The notes under the pieces were generated by a model. It was not told the DNA's origin, did no database searches, and saw only the letters and a program-made list of their open reading frames with translations. From Dromiciops gliroides (Eukaryota > Chordata > Mammalia > Microbiotheria > Microbiotheriidae): DNA of 64,000 nucleotides. Positions within the stretch are counted from its first letter, which is position 1, and each line of letters opens with the position of its first letter. A program made the translations under genes and the position numbers. Positions 20,746 through 32,000 of this stretch are shown piece by piece. Location: the NCBI RefSeq assembly GCF_019393635.1, contig NC_057861.1:173405077-173469076 (forward strand). Reading direction: 5' to 3'.

Positions 20746-21295
20746 AGGGCACTCAACACACTCAAAATGGAAGGAATTAACTTATACAAATATTTGCTTT
20801 GTAGTTACTCTGATCCCAGGCAGCCAATGTAGAATACTGTTAAATCAATGAAGTGAGCTATTGATAGTCAATTGCAGGTATAAGGCTTTGGCCTAGTGCA
20901 TTTTGCTTTTTCTGAAAATCAGTATTTGGAAACAATTGATTTACTGTTGTGCAATCTCATCAGTAAATCAAAATTTACTGATTCTACACAGTTGTTAAAT
21001 ACTACAGTGGGTCGAAGGAGCTTTCCACAGGCCATTAAAAAAAAAAGAGTGGTCTCATCTACTTAGGTGTGGTCTTTTCTGAAGGTTTCAGAAAGAACTA
21101 GATTTTCTCTATTTACTGAGCTATAGCTGCTGGGTATACTATATTCTTTTTCTTTTTAGTTCTTTCATTAACTAGCTGTGTGACCTTTGGCAACTCATAA
21201 CTTCTCTCTGCCTTAGTTTCTTCGTCGAAGATGGAGGTATACTATAAGTTAGGAGGAAAAAATGGGACAGCAGATGTAGAAGCACTTTGGAAAAT
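20746..21295. other. No recognised feature
   Basis: Complex AT-rich sequence; a short SINE CORE relic (actagctgtgtgacctttgg) lies at 21171-21190. Confidence 0.45.
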
Positions 21296-21475
21296 AAAAA
21301 AAAAAAGAAGAGAGAGTGAGAGATAGAAAGGGGGAAGAGAAGGAGGAAGAGAGGGGAGAGAGAAAGGGAGAGAGACAGAGATAGAGAGGTAGGAGAGAGA
21401 GACAGAGACACAGAGCGAGACAGAGACAGAGATGGAGAGAGACAAAAACAGAGAGACAGAGAGAAAGAGAAGATG
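21296..21475 (+). repeat. GA-rich polypurine tract
   Basis: GAGA, GGGA and GACA units. The 137- and 167-residue minus-strand frames over it are artefacts. Confidence 0.95.
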
Positions 21476-21644
21476 AAATAGTAATGGTTTTGTAGCCTTA
21501 TTGCAGTTTCCAAAGCGAACTGATATCTGTTCAATATGAGACCCATATCTTTGTACTCTAAGTAGGAGTATGTATGTATAATCATCCATTAGCAATGGAT
21601 AATTATGATGGTGATGGTGATTTATATTGTAGCAGAAGAGAGGC

Positions 21645-21865
21645 AGTGCTTCATATTGGATAGAGAACCAGAATCTGAGTTGGAACAACTTGGGTTTGAG
21701 TCTTACCTCTGATGACTCCTGGCTGTGTGATCCAGGGAAAGTCATCTAGCCTCTCAGTGCTCCAGGTAACTCACAAAGACTATAAATTGCAGCACAGCTG
21801 CGAATGTGCTTTGGTAGAGGGACTTTCTTCACAGGGAATTTCCTACATTGATGAAATCATAGTTT
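21645..21865 (+). mobile_element. Type E SINE
   Basis: Head/CORE part: gggtttgagtcttacctctg, ctggctgtgtgatccaggga. The tail reads gactataaattgcagcacag, gctttggtagagggactttc, cctacattgatgaaatcata. The tail matches those at 29735-29935 and 51905-52255. Confidence 0.6.
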
Positions 21866-22292
21866 TACATACACACACTTCTATATGTGTGTACACACAC
21901 AAACAACTTATTTTCCTTTTTATGCATGTGTATTTATAACATTTTAATAAATATTTATAAATTATATATTATACACTATAGTGTATAGTCATATATAATA
22001 TAAATTCTAAATATATATTTATATACAAATAAAGTTTATTTTCATTTTTTAAAAAAGGAAATACTGGTCTAATCCTACCTCATTATTTTGAAATGAAAGC
22101 ACTATATTTTATATTTATATATGTGTGTGTGTGTAAGATATAGTATAGTACTCTCATCTTCTCTCTCTATATATATATACACATACATAGAGCCACATAT
22201 GTGTGTATACTTACACACACATATATAATATATACACATAAATATATAGTACCTTCATTTTCAAAATATTGAAGCAGAACTAGATCAGCAAG
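21866..22292. repeat. AT-rich low-complexity region with an AT palindrome
   Basis: Mixed (TA), (CA), (TG) tracts. At 21961-21999 lies a near-perfect palindrome: 18-nt left arm ending in tatacacta, right arm tagtgtata, with only a GTC interruption in the right arm and no spacer. It could extrude as a hairpin. Confidence 0.8.
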
Positions 22293-22294
22293 TC

Positions 22295-23430
22295 CTTTTT
22301 AAAAAATAAAAATAAGTTTTATTACATCAAGTAATAAATACATATAAAGATGCAAGTAACAGTCTTAGTCACCTATTCAGATTTGTAAAAAAAAAAAACA
22401 TTCTGTGGCAAACACAAGACCTGAAGTGTATAGTTTTCATCTGAAAAGCAGTATCTGGGTTCTCCAGTTTTCAGAAGACTGTTTGCTTTTGTATTTATAC
22501 CACATGCATTTTACATTAACTTCAAATCATGAACAATCATGTGAATGTTTATAAACACAAAAATCCTGGGTTTTTCAGTTTTTGTTTTTGTATGTTTATT
22601 GTTTTTATTTTTAAGCAGGCTCACTATCATGTGGCCAACTGGGAGATACCAAACTGCCAGGCAGAAGATGTAGTCTGTACTGACTCATGAAAAACAAAAT
22701 CCTTAAAGGTTGCTGGAGATTTTGGAAAAGGTGTAAAGAATGACAATTTGAGTGATGTTAAGTATACTCAAAAGATGAAAACAAAAGGTTTGGGGAGGTT
22801 AACAGGCCAAGCAATTATAGCTACAGCCACATAACCAGACCTTTCCACATGTAGTTTCTGGTTTCAATGCCTTAAAAAAATAACCTAGGTCATTCCTAAG
22901 TACTTATAATGCAAATATTAACTGCAAAAATCATCTTTTCCTCTTACAGATTATATGTTGGGCATGGGAAGGAGAAAAGGGAAAAGAGCCCAAACTTTAA
23001 GAACACTGGAAATAAGGGATTCAGATGAATGTTTGGAAAGTCACTAGAGGAAGAAGTGTTACTCTTCCTTCACAAAGAAATGAAAGTGGGAGGTTTGCAT
23101 TCCATTCTGTCTCTGCCAAATTTTCCTTCATTAATCCTTGAGCATCAATGTTGTCTCATTTTGTTCTCTTCATGCCATTTTTGCTCCCCGAGTATATGAG
23201 TCTGATCTCTTTCCCTCGCTTTTTGAGGATGGCTAGAAGTTTTGCATATTTGCTTTGGGCTACCTGAATGTTTCCTGTACCCTGGATATAGCCTAGAAAT
23301 GGAGGTCCATAATCATTGATCAGTATTGAGTGGATACTTCCATGGTGGCAGAAGGAGAATGGGTGCTCCCCACTGAGTTCAGTGATGCACTTGGCATGTG
23401 GGCATTAAAGTTGGGCTTGTAAGACAAGAT
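22295..23430 (-). pseudogene. CDK2AP1P: Processed pseudogene of CDK2AP1 (DOC-1)
   Basis: CDK2AP1 is a small nuclear protein (115 residues) that binds CDK2 and belongs to the NuRD chromatin complex. Read on the minus strand from 23427 to about 23088, this segment gives recognisable CDK2AP1 order: [78 protein letters not shown], and a nucleotide match to the C-terminal codons. It resembles CDK2AP1, not CDK2AP2, which lacks the GTGN-QVPQSKYA segment. The start codon is TTG. About six bases are lost after the STQY codons, and the C-terminal part (23100-23180) is frameshifted. The match runs without introns across what are several exons in the parent, so it is retroposed. Downstream (22300-23087) fits a 3' UTR, with a plus-strand TTTATT (AATAAA signal) at 22318-22323 and a short T-run at 22296 as a tail remnant. 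The 5' boundary and TSDs are unclear. It cannot make the protein. Confidence 0.88.
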
Positions 23431-24119
23431 TGCCTCTGGGAGGCAGTTCCCAGTACCCAAAGGTCCCACATTGCATCAGAAAGGCTCTGCCTAGGGCATC
23501 ATTTCCAAAATGGCTCCATAGAATACTTGTGTTCCAAGAAATATGAACAAAAATTTTATGAAAAAATATTAGGTACTAGTGACAGTTTTCCATTTAAATA
23601 TTAAGTATAAAATTATGTTTATGTAAAACTTACTTATTACTCAGTGCTTTAATGGATCCTGGATTTCATAAATGAGAATACTGATTTCATTAGGGAAATC
23701 ACAACCCATCCAAGCTTTCTCATTATGGTTCTTGTTCATGTCCTCCCATAAACCCTCTGTGGGGAACTTACCCAATGTACTGGAGGCCTTTGTTGAAATC
23801 TTTTAACATTCTGTGGATACCAGTGCAGCACCAGGCTGCCCATCTGCTATCCCTCTCTTGCCAGATGACCAGCCTTTCTCCTTTTTCAGTCATACATCTC
23901 TTTAATGATATTTTTATGCTACTTATCTTTGGCGATGTGCTGCAGCCTATTTACACTCACCATGTGTCTCTCTGTTGTCCCTTCAGTGATGTGTGATTTT
24001 GATTCTTTGGAAATCATGATATTTCCTAACTTTAGGCAATATAGCATTTTGACAAGAAGCATTTGATGGGGGTGAGGGGTGTGAGAAAGAAGTGGCAAAG
24101 AACAAAACCAATGATTACA
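23431..24119. other. No recognised feature
   Basis: The first 100 bp might be decayed 5' UTR of the CDK2AP1 retrocopy. The rest is complex sequence without assignable repeat or exon. Confidence 0.4.
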
Positions 24120-24312
24120 CTGACATAGGGAGTTCCTGTTGAGGAATTTCCTCTACCGATGCAGAGAAGACATCTTCACTTCATCTTACAGGATTAAAGT
24201 ACCTGATGGGGCACTGAAAGGTTATGACTTACCTAGGGTCATATAGCCAGTATGTATCAGAGGTGAGACTTGAACCCAGGTCTTCCTGATTGAGGTCACT
24301 ATACACTGATGC
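24120..24312 (-). mobile_element. Type C/E SINE remnant, antisense
   Basis: The left part, ggaatttcctctaccgatgc, reads in reverse as the type E tail (gcatcggtagagg). It is followed by ttatgacttacctagggtca, gtatcagaggtgagacttga and acccaggtcttcctgat, the antisense CORE and B-box side. Confidence 0.6.
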
Positions 24313-25200
24313 TCCTCTGGAAACATGCTGATGTTAAAATGATGAATTTTTGTTTCAGGGTGAAGCTCGGGGTTCATTGAAAATGCTAAACATTTGCCCA
24401 GATACGATCTTGTCCTCTTTCTCCCTCCTAATCACCTCATTGTCCTATCTTGTTGTTCATCTTCAGGCTTTGTTCAGAATATCTATGTAAAAAGATAGAT
24501 ATAAAATATATAACATATACATACATATGTAATATACATGATTATGTATAAATAACACTACAGTATATATACAAAATCTATACATACATATAAACATGTA
24601 GTATACATAATATATGTGTGTGCATATATACAGTCTAATGATGGATCAGCTCTAGGGTCTGCCCATTCATATTATAGATATCATAAGACAATAGATAGAC
24701 AATAGTCTTTATTGCTTTGGATTTTCCCATGTGGATAGTCAGACTAAACTCGCTGAAGTGAGGACCAGAAGAGGACTTCATAATTAATAGGCAATCTCTT
24801 TTTTTTTTTGGATTCTTCCTGGATGTCCTCCATGACAGTGAGAAATGTCCTTTTGCAGAGGTCATTATTAGAAGTATGCTATAGCCAGCTGACACCCACC
24901 ATGCCTCTCTCCATTGTTTTTTGGATAATTCGCAACTTTGAGATTATGGTATTCTAATTTTTTTTAAGGATATGAACATAGTTTTAATTTCTCTATTTTG
25001 CTTCCCAAGTTCCCTGACTCCCTTTTATCTTGAGGGTTCCCCCCCTGGAATTTATTATTTCCTCCAGTGTATATAAATGATAATCTTGCTTATTGAAATA
25101 GAGAGATCTATATAGGGCATGTTTTGGAGGTGGTATGTAAGGTAGCCTATGAAGTTTTAGACTTGTAGAGTTTTGCAATGATAGCAAAATATCATGGTGG
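24313..25200. other. Unassigned, with an AT-rich patch
   Basis: ATAC/ATAT simple sequence occupies about 24485-24635. The rest is complex sequence with no exon or named repeat recognised. Confidence 0.45.
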
Positions 25201-25204
25201 AAAG

Positions 25205-25375
25205 CTTAGGATCATAGATAGTAGGATCACAGAATGAGATCTAAAATGGACCTCAGAGGCATGAGAAAATGGAAGTCAAGAGAGGTAAAGTGATTTGTCC
25301 AAGGTCTCACAGTCAATAAGTGTCATACATTAGGTAGTTAGTGAAATGGGACTAAAACTCAGGAGAGAGGGCAAG
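25205..25375 (-). mobile_element. Type C SINE remnant, antisense
   Basis: gaatgagatctaaaatggac, aagagaggtaaagtgatttg, tccaaggtctcacagtcaat, gggactaaaactcagg. Confidence 0.6.
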
Positions 25376-26396
25376 GCTGGAGACGTCAAACATTCATTCA
25401 TTATGAACTTTGTTAGGCAATGGAAGAGAATTATGAGAGAGTTCAAAACCTAGTCAAGTAGGGCGATGACAAGTAAGCAGATAAATTAAAATTTGTTAAG
25501 ACAAGAAGTGTACAAAGTATATTAGATCAGATACAATTGGAATTTCTTTAGTTAAGGGAGGAAGACTTTATAGTTTATTTGGTATTTGAGTAGGGTCTTA
25601 AGGGATATAGATTGGGGAGTGATTGTATACGTAAAGAGCTAGCTTGATGAAGGGGCCTGCAGATGGTCAGAAGCAACCAATAAGCCCCAGATGGAACAAG
25701 TTAAATTTGCTTGAAGGCTCTGAGTCATAGGAGATCTGTACTGATCATGGGGAAGGGAGGGTGCTAGGAGATAAGCTATCTCCAGGAACATAGATATAGT
25801 TGTCCTGTGCATACGCTATCTAATCAGTAATGTATTTTGTAATTAGGAATATCAGTATTATGTATAGAATCAATACCTGCAGAATGATTATGTTGATGCT
25901 ATTGTTTAAAGGCACAAAAGAAATATATGCACTTTGATCATGGTTAATTCCTGTGAGAAGAGGCTCACCTAATCATACAAATTACTTTGTAGTATTGGAA
26001 TTTTATTTTAGTACCTATAATTTGAAACAAATAGGTCATTAGCTAAGGATTGGAAATATTTTTTACATTAAGATTGAAATTGTAATGGGATCTGTAGTAA
26101 TGATGAGTGGACCTATACTGGAGCAAAATTATTTCTTAGTGCCTTAGAGATGATCTACTTTGATATTTCCACATTTCCCAAGGAGAACTATACTTCATAG
26201 CCCAGTCTCAGACTAAGCAAATGGCTTGGGTGTTGTATAGGATAGAAATGTAATGGTGACTGGGGGCCAGAAAGAAGAGGGGAGCTGGACATGAGAGAGG
26301 ATAAGGAGAAATAGAAGAAAAGGAGTCAGCATGTTAGTTTTTTTTAGAAAGTTGCCTTTACTTGATTCATCCACTTCATTGCCACCTATTCTTCCT
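25376..26396. other. Mostly unassigned; left part may be ancient repeat
   Basis: 25400-25640 (gaagactttatagtttattt, gagtagggtcttaagggata) resembles the middle of the 31325 repeat. The remainder, to 26396, is AT-rich complex sequence without an assignable feature. Confidence 0.35.
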
Positions 26397-26398
26397 CA

Positions 26399-26647
26399 CG
26401 GCAGCTAGGTGGTACAGTGGATAATGCACCAAGCCTGAGTCAGGAAGACTCATCTTCCTGGATTCAAATCCAGCCTCATACACTTACTAGCTGTGTGACT
26501 CTGGGCAAGTCACTTCACCCTGTTTGCCTCAGTTTCCTCATCTGTAAAATGAGCTGGAGGAGGGAATAGCAAATCACTCCAGTATCTTTACTAAGAAAAA
26601 CCCAAATGAGGTCAGGAAGAGTTGGACATGACTGAATAACAACAAAA
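26399..26647 (+). mobile_element. Type B SINE
   Basis: Head cggcagctaggtggtacagt, gattcaaatccagcctcata, CORE, gtaaaatgagctggaggagg, atcactccagtatctttact, gagttggacatgactgaata and an acaacaa end. Full-length layout. Confidence 0.93.
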
Positions 26648-26659
26648 ATCTCAGGCAAA

Positions 26660-26880
26660 AATAGTTTGAAATTTACTCAGTAAGCAATAGCAAGCTATTG
26701 AAGGTTTTTGAACAGAGGAGTTCCATGGCCAGATCTGTACAGAATGAAAATATTTTTGGCTGAAGAAAGAGGGCGGGATTGGGGAAAGAGAGTAGAGGTG
26801 ATGGGAATATCCATTAGGAGGCTATTGAAATAGTCTAGACAGGTGGCAATGAGAGCCTATATTAGGATGATTCAGTGAAA
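26660..26880 (+). repeat. Ancient long interspersed repeat, 3' segment
   Basis: gcaagctattgaaggttttt, gaacagaggagttccatggc, cattaggaggctattgaaat and gtctagacaggtggcaatga continue the order of the 31325 repeat beyond its copy there. Confidence 0.6.
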
Positions 26881-27365
26881 ATAGAGAGAAAGGGAATTTT
26901 GTCAGCTCATCAGGAAAGAGGACTGTCCCTTGACCTCTGCCTGACCCCTTAAAGACTTTCTTTCCCCAAGGGTATAGTTTCAATCCTTTTATTTCTTCCC
27001 TCTTCTCTCTCTTCCTTGGCATTTTCATCCAATCCCACTCACCTATTTACTATGCTGATAACTCCACTCCCCTTTGTATATGGCATCTGGCCTGGTTTCA
27101 GCCCTTCCAGGCTTAAGGTTTGATTGGCACTACCTCCCTCAGCCTACTCTTCTCTCTGGCTGGAGGGCTGGAGAGCAGAGAACCAAACTTCTCTGCCTTC
27201 CTTTACAGGGGACAGAAACTGGACTCAGCTCATTCCACTTTGCATCTGCTGCCCTGCTTAGTTTCTCAACTCCATGGAACAAGATGCTCCTGCTCTGGGT
27301 AACTTTAGCATCCCTTCCTCCAACCCCTTACCCCTTGCCTTCCTTCCTCCTTTTGTGCGTTGTCT
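26881..27365. other. No firm feature; pyrimidine-rich
   Basis: CT-rich complex sequence that could be decayed L2 3' UTR leading into the terminus at 27366. A 102-residue frame (27074-27382) lacks any recognisable domain. Confidence 0.4.
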
Positions 27366-27490
27366 CCTCCTTTAAACTGTAAACTCTTTGAGAGAAGAGA
27401 ATGTCTTTTTTTATTATTAATTGTATCCCCAACACTTAGCACAGTACTTGGCACATAGTAGGCACTTAATGAATGTTTATTGGATTGGAC
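27366..27490 (+). mobile_element. L2 LINE 3' terminus
   Basis: aaactgtaaactctttgaga, gtatccccaacacttagcac, gcacatagtaggcacttaat and gaatgtttattggattgg. Confidence 0.8.
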
Positions 27491-27549
27491 TTCAAAGTCT
27501 ATAAAGTCATTACTTCAAACTTCTTCAGGCTGGGACCTCTAATGTCTTA

Positions 27550-27799
27550 TGTTGTTGTTCAGTCATTTTTCAGTCATGTCTGACTCTTTGTGACCCCATT
27601 TGGGCTTTTCTTCATAAAGACACAGGAGTGGTTTACAATTTCCTTCTCTAGCTCATTTTACAGATGAAGAAACTGAGGCAAACAGTTGTGACTTGCTCAG
27701 GGTCACACAGCTGTTAAGTGTCTGAGGCTAGATTTGAACTCAGAAAGATGACTCCAGACTCCAGGCTCAGTGCTCTATATGCTGTGCATCTAGATACCC
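27550..27799 (-). mobile_element. Type B SINE
   Basis: Begins gttgttgttcagtcattttt, gtctgactctttgtgacccc; continues ctcattttacagatgaagaa, cagggtcacacagctgttaa and ends at the head complement gcatctagatacc. Confidence 0.93.
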
Positions 27800-27809
27800 T
27801 GATTTCCAA

Positions 27810-28262
27810 TAATATAGCTTCATTCTGGATATCCCACCTACACCTCCAGCTGAGCTAATTTATATTTCCCTTTAAACCAGTTATCCCTTCTGACTTCCAT
27901 GTTTCTGTTAATGGTACTGCCCAGTCCCACATGTTTGAAACTTTGGCTATGTCTATGTCTTTTCTCTCCCTCATCTCTCATAAACAATTACCAAGTTCTA
28001 CAGCTTGGTGATGGATTTGGAATTGGAAAACCTGGGTTCAAATCCTGGCTTTGCCACTTATATTCTCTATGACCTTGGGAAAGTCAATTCACCTCTCTGA
28101 ACCTTATTTTCCTCATCTGCAAAAGGGACGACCGGGCTAGAGAACTTTTCTAAGGTTTTCTTCAACTCTAGGTTTGTGAATTTCCCTCTGAAACATTTCT
28201 TCCTATCTATTTTCATTGCTGTCTATACCCTTTTCCTTATATCTGGATCAGAACGAATGCAT
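27810..28262 (+). mobile_element. L2 LINE 3' UTR fragment interrupted by a CORE-SINE
   Basis: ggatatcccacctacacctc, cttctgacttccatgtttct and ggtactgcccagtcccacat match L2 3' UTR order, resuming after 28175 with cttcctatctattttcattg. The CORE-SINE 27998-28175 splits it. Confidence 0.55.
27998..28175 (+). mobile_element. CORE-SINE (type C-related)
   Basis: gatggatttggaattggaaa, cctgggttcaaatcctggct, ctatgaccttgggaaagtca, cctcatctgcaaaagggacg, ttcaactctaggtttgtga. Confidence 0.75.
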
Positions 28263-28279
28263 CAAAAAGCAATGTCCAG

Positions 28280-28421
28280 GGGGCAGCTAGGTGGTGCAGT
28301 GGATAAAGCACTGGCCCTGGATTCAGGAGTACCTGAGTTCAAATCCGGCCTCAGACACTTGACACATACTAGCTGTGTGACCCTGGGCAAGTCACTTAAC
28401 CCCAATTGCCTCAAAAAAAAA
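28280..28421 (+). mobile_element. Type A SINE with TSD
   Basis: Complete; B box gagttcaaatcc intact. Imperfect 16-bp TSD, AAAAAGCAATGTCCAG at 28264-28279 versus AAAAAGCTAAGTCCAG at 28422-28437. Confidence 0.95.
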
Positions 28422-28437
28422 AAAAAGCTAAGTCCAG

Positions 28438-29160
28438 ATTGATCAGAAAATTAAACAACAAACTACTGAAAAATTTCAATAGCTTTCACACCAGTGTCCC
28501 AGTAGGGCTTTTGGGACAATATCAATGTTGGAGCAAGTGGGGAATGAGTCTTTGAATGACTAGAGAGACTGCCCACCTGCCTGCTGGGCTTGACATCACC
28601 AGAGCAGCCTCGAGGGAAGGGTATGACAGTATAGTCATGTGATTGCTCTGAGGATTTGGTCCCAAAGCCTACAGAAAGACCATTTCCCACTCAATTCCTA
28701 TTGTGCCTCTACCCAGAAAGATAAAGAATCTCAGATTGTCAGGCTGACTCAGGCCTGGGTGAGTAAAATATTGTCATGCAGCTGAACACAGGGGCAGTGA
28801 TGATGGTGGTGGTGGTGAGACCCAAAGGGAGATAATTATGAGGAGGCCATGAGGGAGATAGACAGAAGAAAGCATCTGGTGAAGAACAGGAAGGAGCAAA
28901 TAACTGAGCAGAGGGAAAAAGAGAAAATAAGAATGAGGGTGACTGGACTCTGTTTTCAGAGCAGTCTTGCCTTCCACTGTCAGCTCTGCAGATAAAAGTC
29001 AAATGTAGACCAGTAGGAGAGAGGGGACATAGAGAGCCGTTCTGAAGATGGGAATTGGAAAGCAGATGCCTCTTGGTTTCTGATCTAAGAGGAGGGAATT
29101 AAAGGGGGCTCTAAAGGCCTTGAAAAAAAAATAATGCTACATAGTTATATGAGTTTATTT
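28438..29160. other. No recognised feature
   Basis: Complex sequence with a short (GAT/GGT) patch at 28795-28815. No exon or repeat recognised. Confidence 0.45.
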
Positions 29161-29161
29161 T

Positions 29162-29410
29162 TAGGTCCAGCTAGGTAATGCAATGGATAGACAGACTACT
29201 GTGTCTGGACACAGGAAGACCTGAGTTCAAATCTGGCCTCAGAAGATTACTAGTTGTGTGACTTAGTGCAAGTCATTTAATTACTGTCTACTTCAGTTTC
29301 CTCAACTGTCATATGAGGATAATAAACACCTTTGTGGGGATCAAATGAGATATTATTTGTAAAGTGCTTCACATAGTATCGTAGGGACTTAACAAATTCT
29401 TGTTTCCTTC
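29162..29410 (+). mobile_element. Type C SINE (L2-tailed)
   Basis: Head gtccagctaggtaatgcaat, gagttcaaatctggcctcag, CORE, gtcatatgaggataataaac, gatcaaatgagatattattt, aaagtgcttcacatagtatc. Confidence 0.85.
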
Positions 29411-29484
29411 TTCCTCATACAATTTTCAGAAATTGCTCATTGACAATTGCAAATTAAGTGACTTCATTTTAAATGAAATGAATT

Positions 29485-29629
29485 GGGGCAGCTAGATGGC
29501 ACAGTGGATAGAGCACCGGCCCTGGAATCAGGAGTACCTGAGTTCAAATCCGGCCTCAGACACGAACACTTACTAGCTGTGTGACCCTGGGCAAGTCACT
29601 TAACCCCAATTGCCTCACTAAAAAAAAAA
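29485..29629 (+). mobile_element. Type A SINE with 14-bp TSD
   Basis: Complete. Perfect TSD AAATGAAATGAATT at 29471-29484 and 29630-29643. Confidence 0.95.
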
Positions 29630-29734
29630 AAATGAAATGAATTTCCAGTGGGGTGGTGTTCCCTCCTTTTGTGCCTTCTTTTCTCCCTCTCCCTCTGCCC
29701 CTCATTGACATTATTATAAGGAAGATTACTTTGG

Positions 29735-29935
29735 CAGAGATTCAGCAAGTTATAATGACTACAGATTTAGGAAGACCTGGGTGCAAGCCTTGCCTTTAAC
29801 ACACAACAGCTGTGTGACTTTGGTTAAGTCATCATTCCCCCAGGAAACCCTCTGAGATTGCAGACGATTTGCCTGTGTTCTTCAGTGAAGGAAATTTCCA
29901 TACCAGGAGTTCCCCAAAACTGATGAAATGAGATC
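29735..29935 (+). mobile_element. Type E SINE
   Basis: ggaagacctgggtgcaagcc, acagctgtgtgactttggtt, then the tail gagattgcagacgatttgcc, cagtgaaggaaatttccata and gttccccaaaactgatgaaa. Same tail order as at 21645 and 51905. Confidence 0.55.
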
Positions 29936-30610
29936 CTCCACCCACACCCTCACTCAGAAGTCTGGCAGTTGAATGAGGGATGAATTAGGAGACAGGAAAG
30001 AATGGAGATGGAAGACCTATAAGATGCCTATTACAATAATCAAAGGTTATGGTGAAAGTCTGGGCTGGTGGTGATCAAAGCTGGTAGCCTGGGGCTAGGG
30101 TTAGGGAAGTTTCTAGGTCTATACTCCTGAATCAATCCTTCCAAATGACTCAAAAGTCACTAAAACAAGGAATCTGGAGAGTTTCAATAAATCTTGAGAA
30201 AATCATATTGCTACCCAACATTCTTGGGAGAGGAGGAGAGAGAGAAGGAAGAAAAGACAAGGATCTTCTAGATCACTTGTCCCTTGGCTGTGTCTGACTC
30301 AAAGGTGAGGTATGGTCATGATCGAGCTCATTGAAGCTAATGGACTTCAGGACTTTAATGAGCTCTAGTGGTGGATTTAGCCAATTACCCAAAACATTTG
30401 CCATAGTGAGAGTCTAGCAAGAACATTGTTTCACATACCTTGCCATTCCTTGAAATGACACTTTCCTAAAATAAGAAAGGTGTGTGGTTACCCATAAAGG
30501 TTTCATCTCTACATAGAGGTCATAAGATGTTTTCATTTTAATTTGCCTATGTTAACATTGTACCAAACAATTAGTTTAAGGGTGGGGTTGGGATTCCTTA
30601 GTTGTTTGTT
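29936..30610. other. Unassigned; 30285-30575 may be conserved non-coding DNA
   Basis: 29936-30284 shows no feature. 30285-30575 is repeat-free, with catgatcgagctcattgaag, ttaatgagctctagtggtgg and tttagccaattacccaaaac. The paired GAGCTC words are notable. Regulatory role is inference. Confidence 0.3.
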
Positions 30611-30611
30611 C

Positions 30612-30876
30612 TACAAGGTGGTGCAGTAGATAGAGGGCTAAGCCTGGAGTCAGGAGCACCTGAGTTCAAATATGGTCTCAGACACTTATTAGTCCTGTGA
30701 CTCTGGACAAGTAAGTGACTTAACCTCTGTTTGCCTCAGTTTCTGCATCTATAAAATGAAAAGAATTATAGCACCTATCTTGAAGGGTTGTTGTGAAGAT
30801 CAAATGAGATATTTGTAAAACCACTTAGCCCAGTGTCTGGCTTATAGCAAGTGCTATTATTATTATTATTATTATT
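30612..30876 (+). mobile_element. Type C SINE (L2-tailed)
   Basis: Head ctacaaggtggtgcagtaga, gagttcaaatatggtctcag, CORE, gcatctataaaatgaaaaga, gaagatcaaatgagatattt, ending in (ATT)n. Confidence 0.85.
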
Positions 30877-30877
30877 G

Positions 30878-31234
30878 AGGGCAGCTAGATGGCACAGTAG
30901 ATAGAGCACTGGACCTGGAGTCAGGAAGATCTGAGTTCAAATCCAGCCTCAGACTTACTAGCTGTTTGACCCTGGGCAAGTCACTTTACCTGGTTTGCTT
31001 CAGTTTCCTCATCTGTAAAATGAGTTGGAGAAGAAAAGGGCAAACCACTCCAACATCTTTACCAAGAAAACCCTAAGTGGGGTCAAGAAGAGTTGGATAC
31101 AAATGAACAGCAACAAACAATTATTAATGTTGCTATTATTATTAGAAATGGCAAACTACTCCAGGATCTTTGTAAAAAAAAAAACCCTAAGTGGGTTTAT
31201 GAAGAGGTAGACACAACAAAACAGCAATAAACAG
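30878..31234 (+). mobile_element. Type B SINE with a duplicated tail
   Basis: Full copy ends at about 31120 (gaacagcaacaaacaattat). The tail then occurs again at 31142-31234 (aatggcaaactactccagga, ccctaagtgggtttatgaag, acacaacaaaacagcaataa). Both tail copies are followed by a TTATT-rich stretch, suggesting duplication via the simple repeat at the target. Confidence 0.9.
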
Positions 31235-31324
31235 TTATTATTATTGTCATTATTATTGTTTGATATGTATATATAGTATGTGTATGTTATATATACATGT
31301 TTTATACAAATATATATAGTACGT

Positions 31325-32000
31325 CTTTCAATTCAAATCAATAAGCATTTATTAAACACCTACTATGTACAAAGCATTATTCTTCAGGCCAGGGATACAA
31401 AGGCCAAATAGGGCTAAACAGTCCCTGCCTTGAAGGACCTTACCTTTTACTGAGGGGAAACAAGTCCATAATTAAGTAAATAAGGGTATATTTAAAATCA
31501 TTTTAAAGGGAAAGGAGAGTGCTAACAACATGGTTGGTGATGGGGATTGGAGATGGGAGATCAGCCTTGTGTAGATACTTGAACTGAGGCTTGGAGGGAA
31601 GTAGGAATTACCTCCATAGGAAGTGAGGGTGAGGAGAGTCACAGGCATGAGGGGAAAGCCTGTGCAAAAGCAGGGAATATTGTGCATGGGGAATAACAAG
31701 TGAGCTAGATTAGCTGGAATGTGGAGTATGTGAAGGAAAGTAATGTAGGAATATTCTGGAAGATAGACTGAGTGCAAATTGGGCTTTAAATTTCAAGGAG
31801 AAGAGTTTATATTGTACCCTAGTGACAACCACTGGAATTCCTTGAGCAGGGGAAAGATATGGTCATACTTGTCATTTAGGAAGAACAATTTGGCAGCTGC
31901 GTAGAGGATGGATTAGAGAGGAGAGGAGCTGGAAGCAGGGAAGCCATATTGGATTCTTTTGTGAGAGGGGATGAAGACCAGAACAAATAAGGTGATGGTA
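31325..32000 (+). repeat. Ancient long interspersed repeat, longest copy here
   Basis: Begins caataagcatttattaaaca, cctactatgtacaaagcatt, gggatacaaaggccaaatag; continues gtccctgccttgaaggacct, ttgaactgaggcttggaggg, gggctttaaatttcaaggag, gacaaccactggaattcctt, gcagctgcgtagaggatgga. I recognise the type as a mammal-wide old repeat, but cannot name it. No protein-coding content. Confidence 0.65.

Noticed and set aside
22295-23430. CDK2AP1 as a functional gene
   Set aside because: Start codon lost and frame broken; intronless copy. Classified as processed pseudogene.
30878-31234. CRISPR-like array from repeated tail
   Set aside because: Only two copies, part of a SINE, in a mammalian genome.
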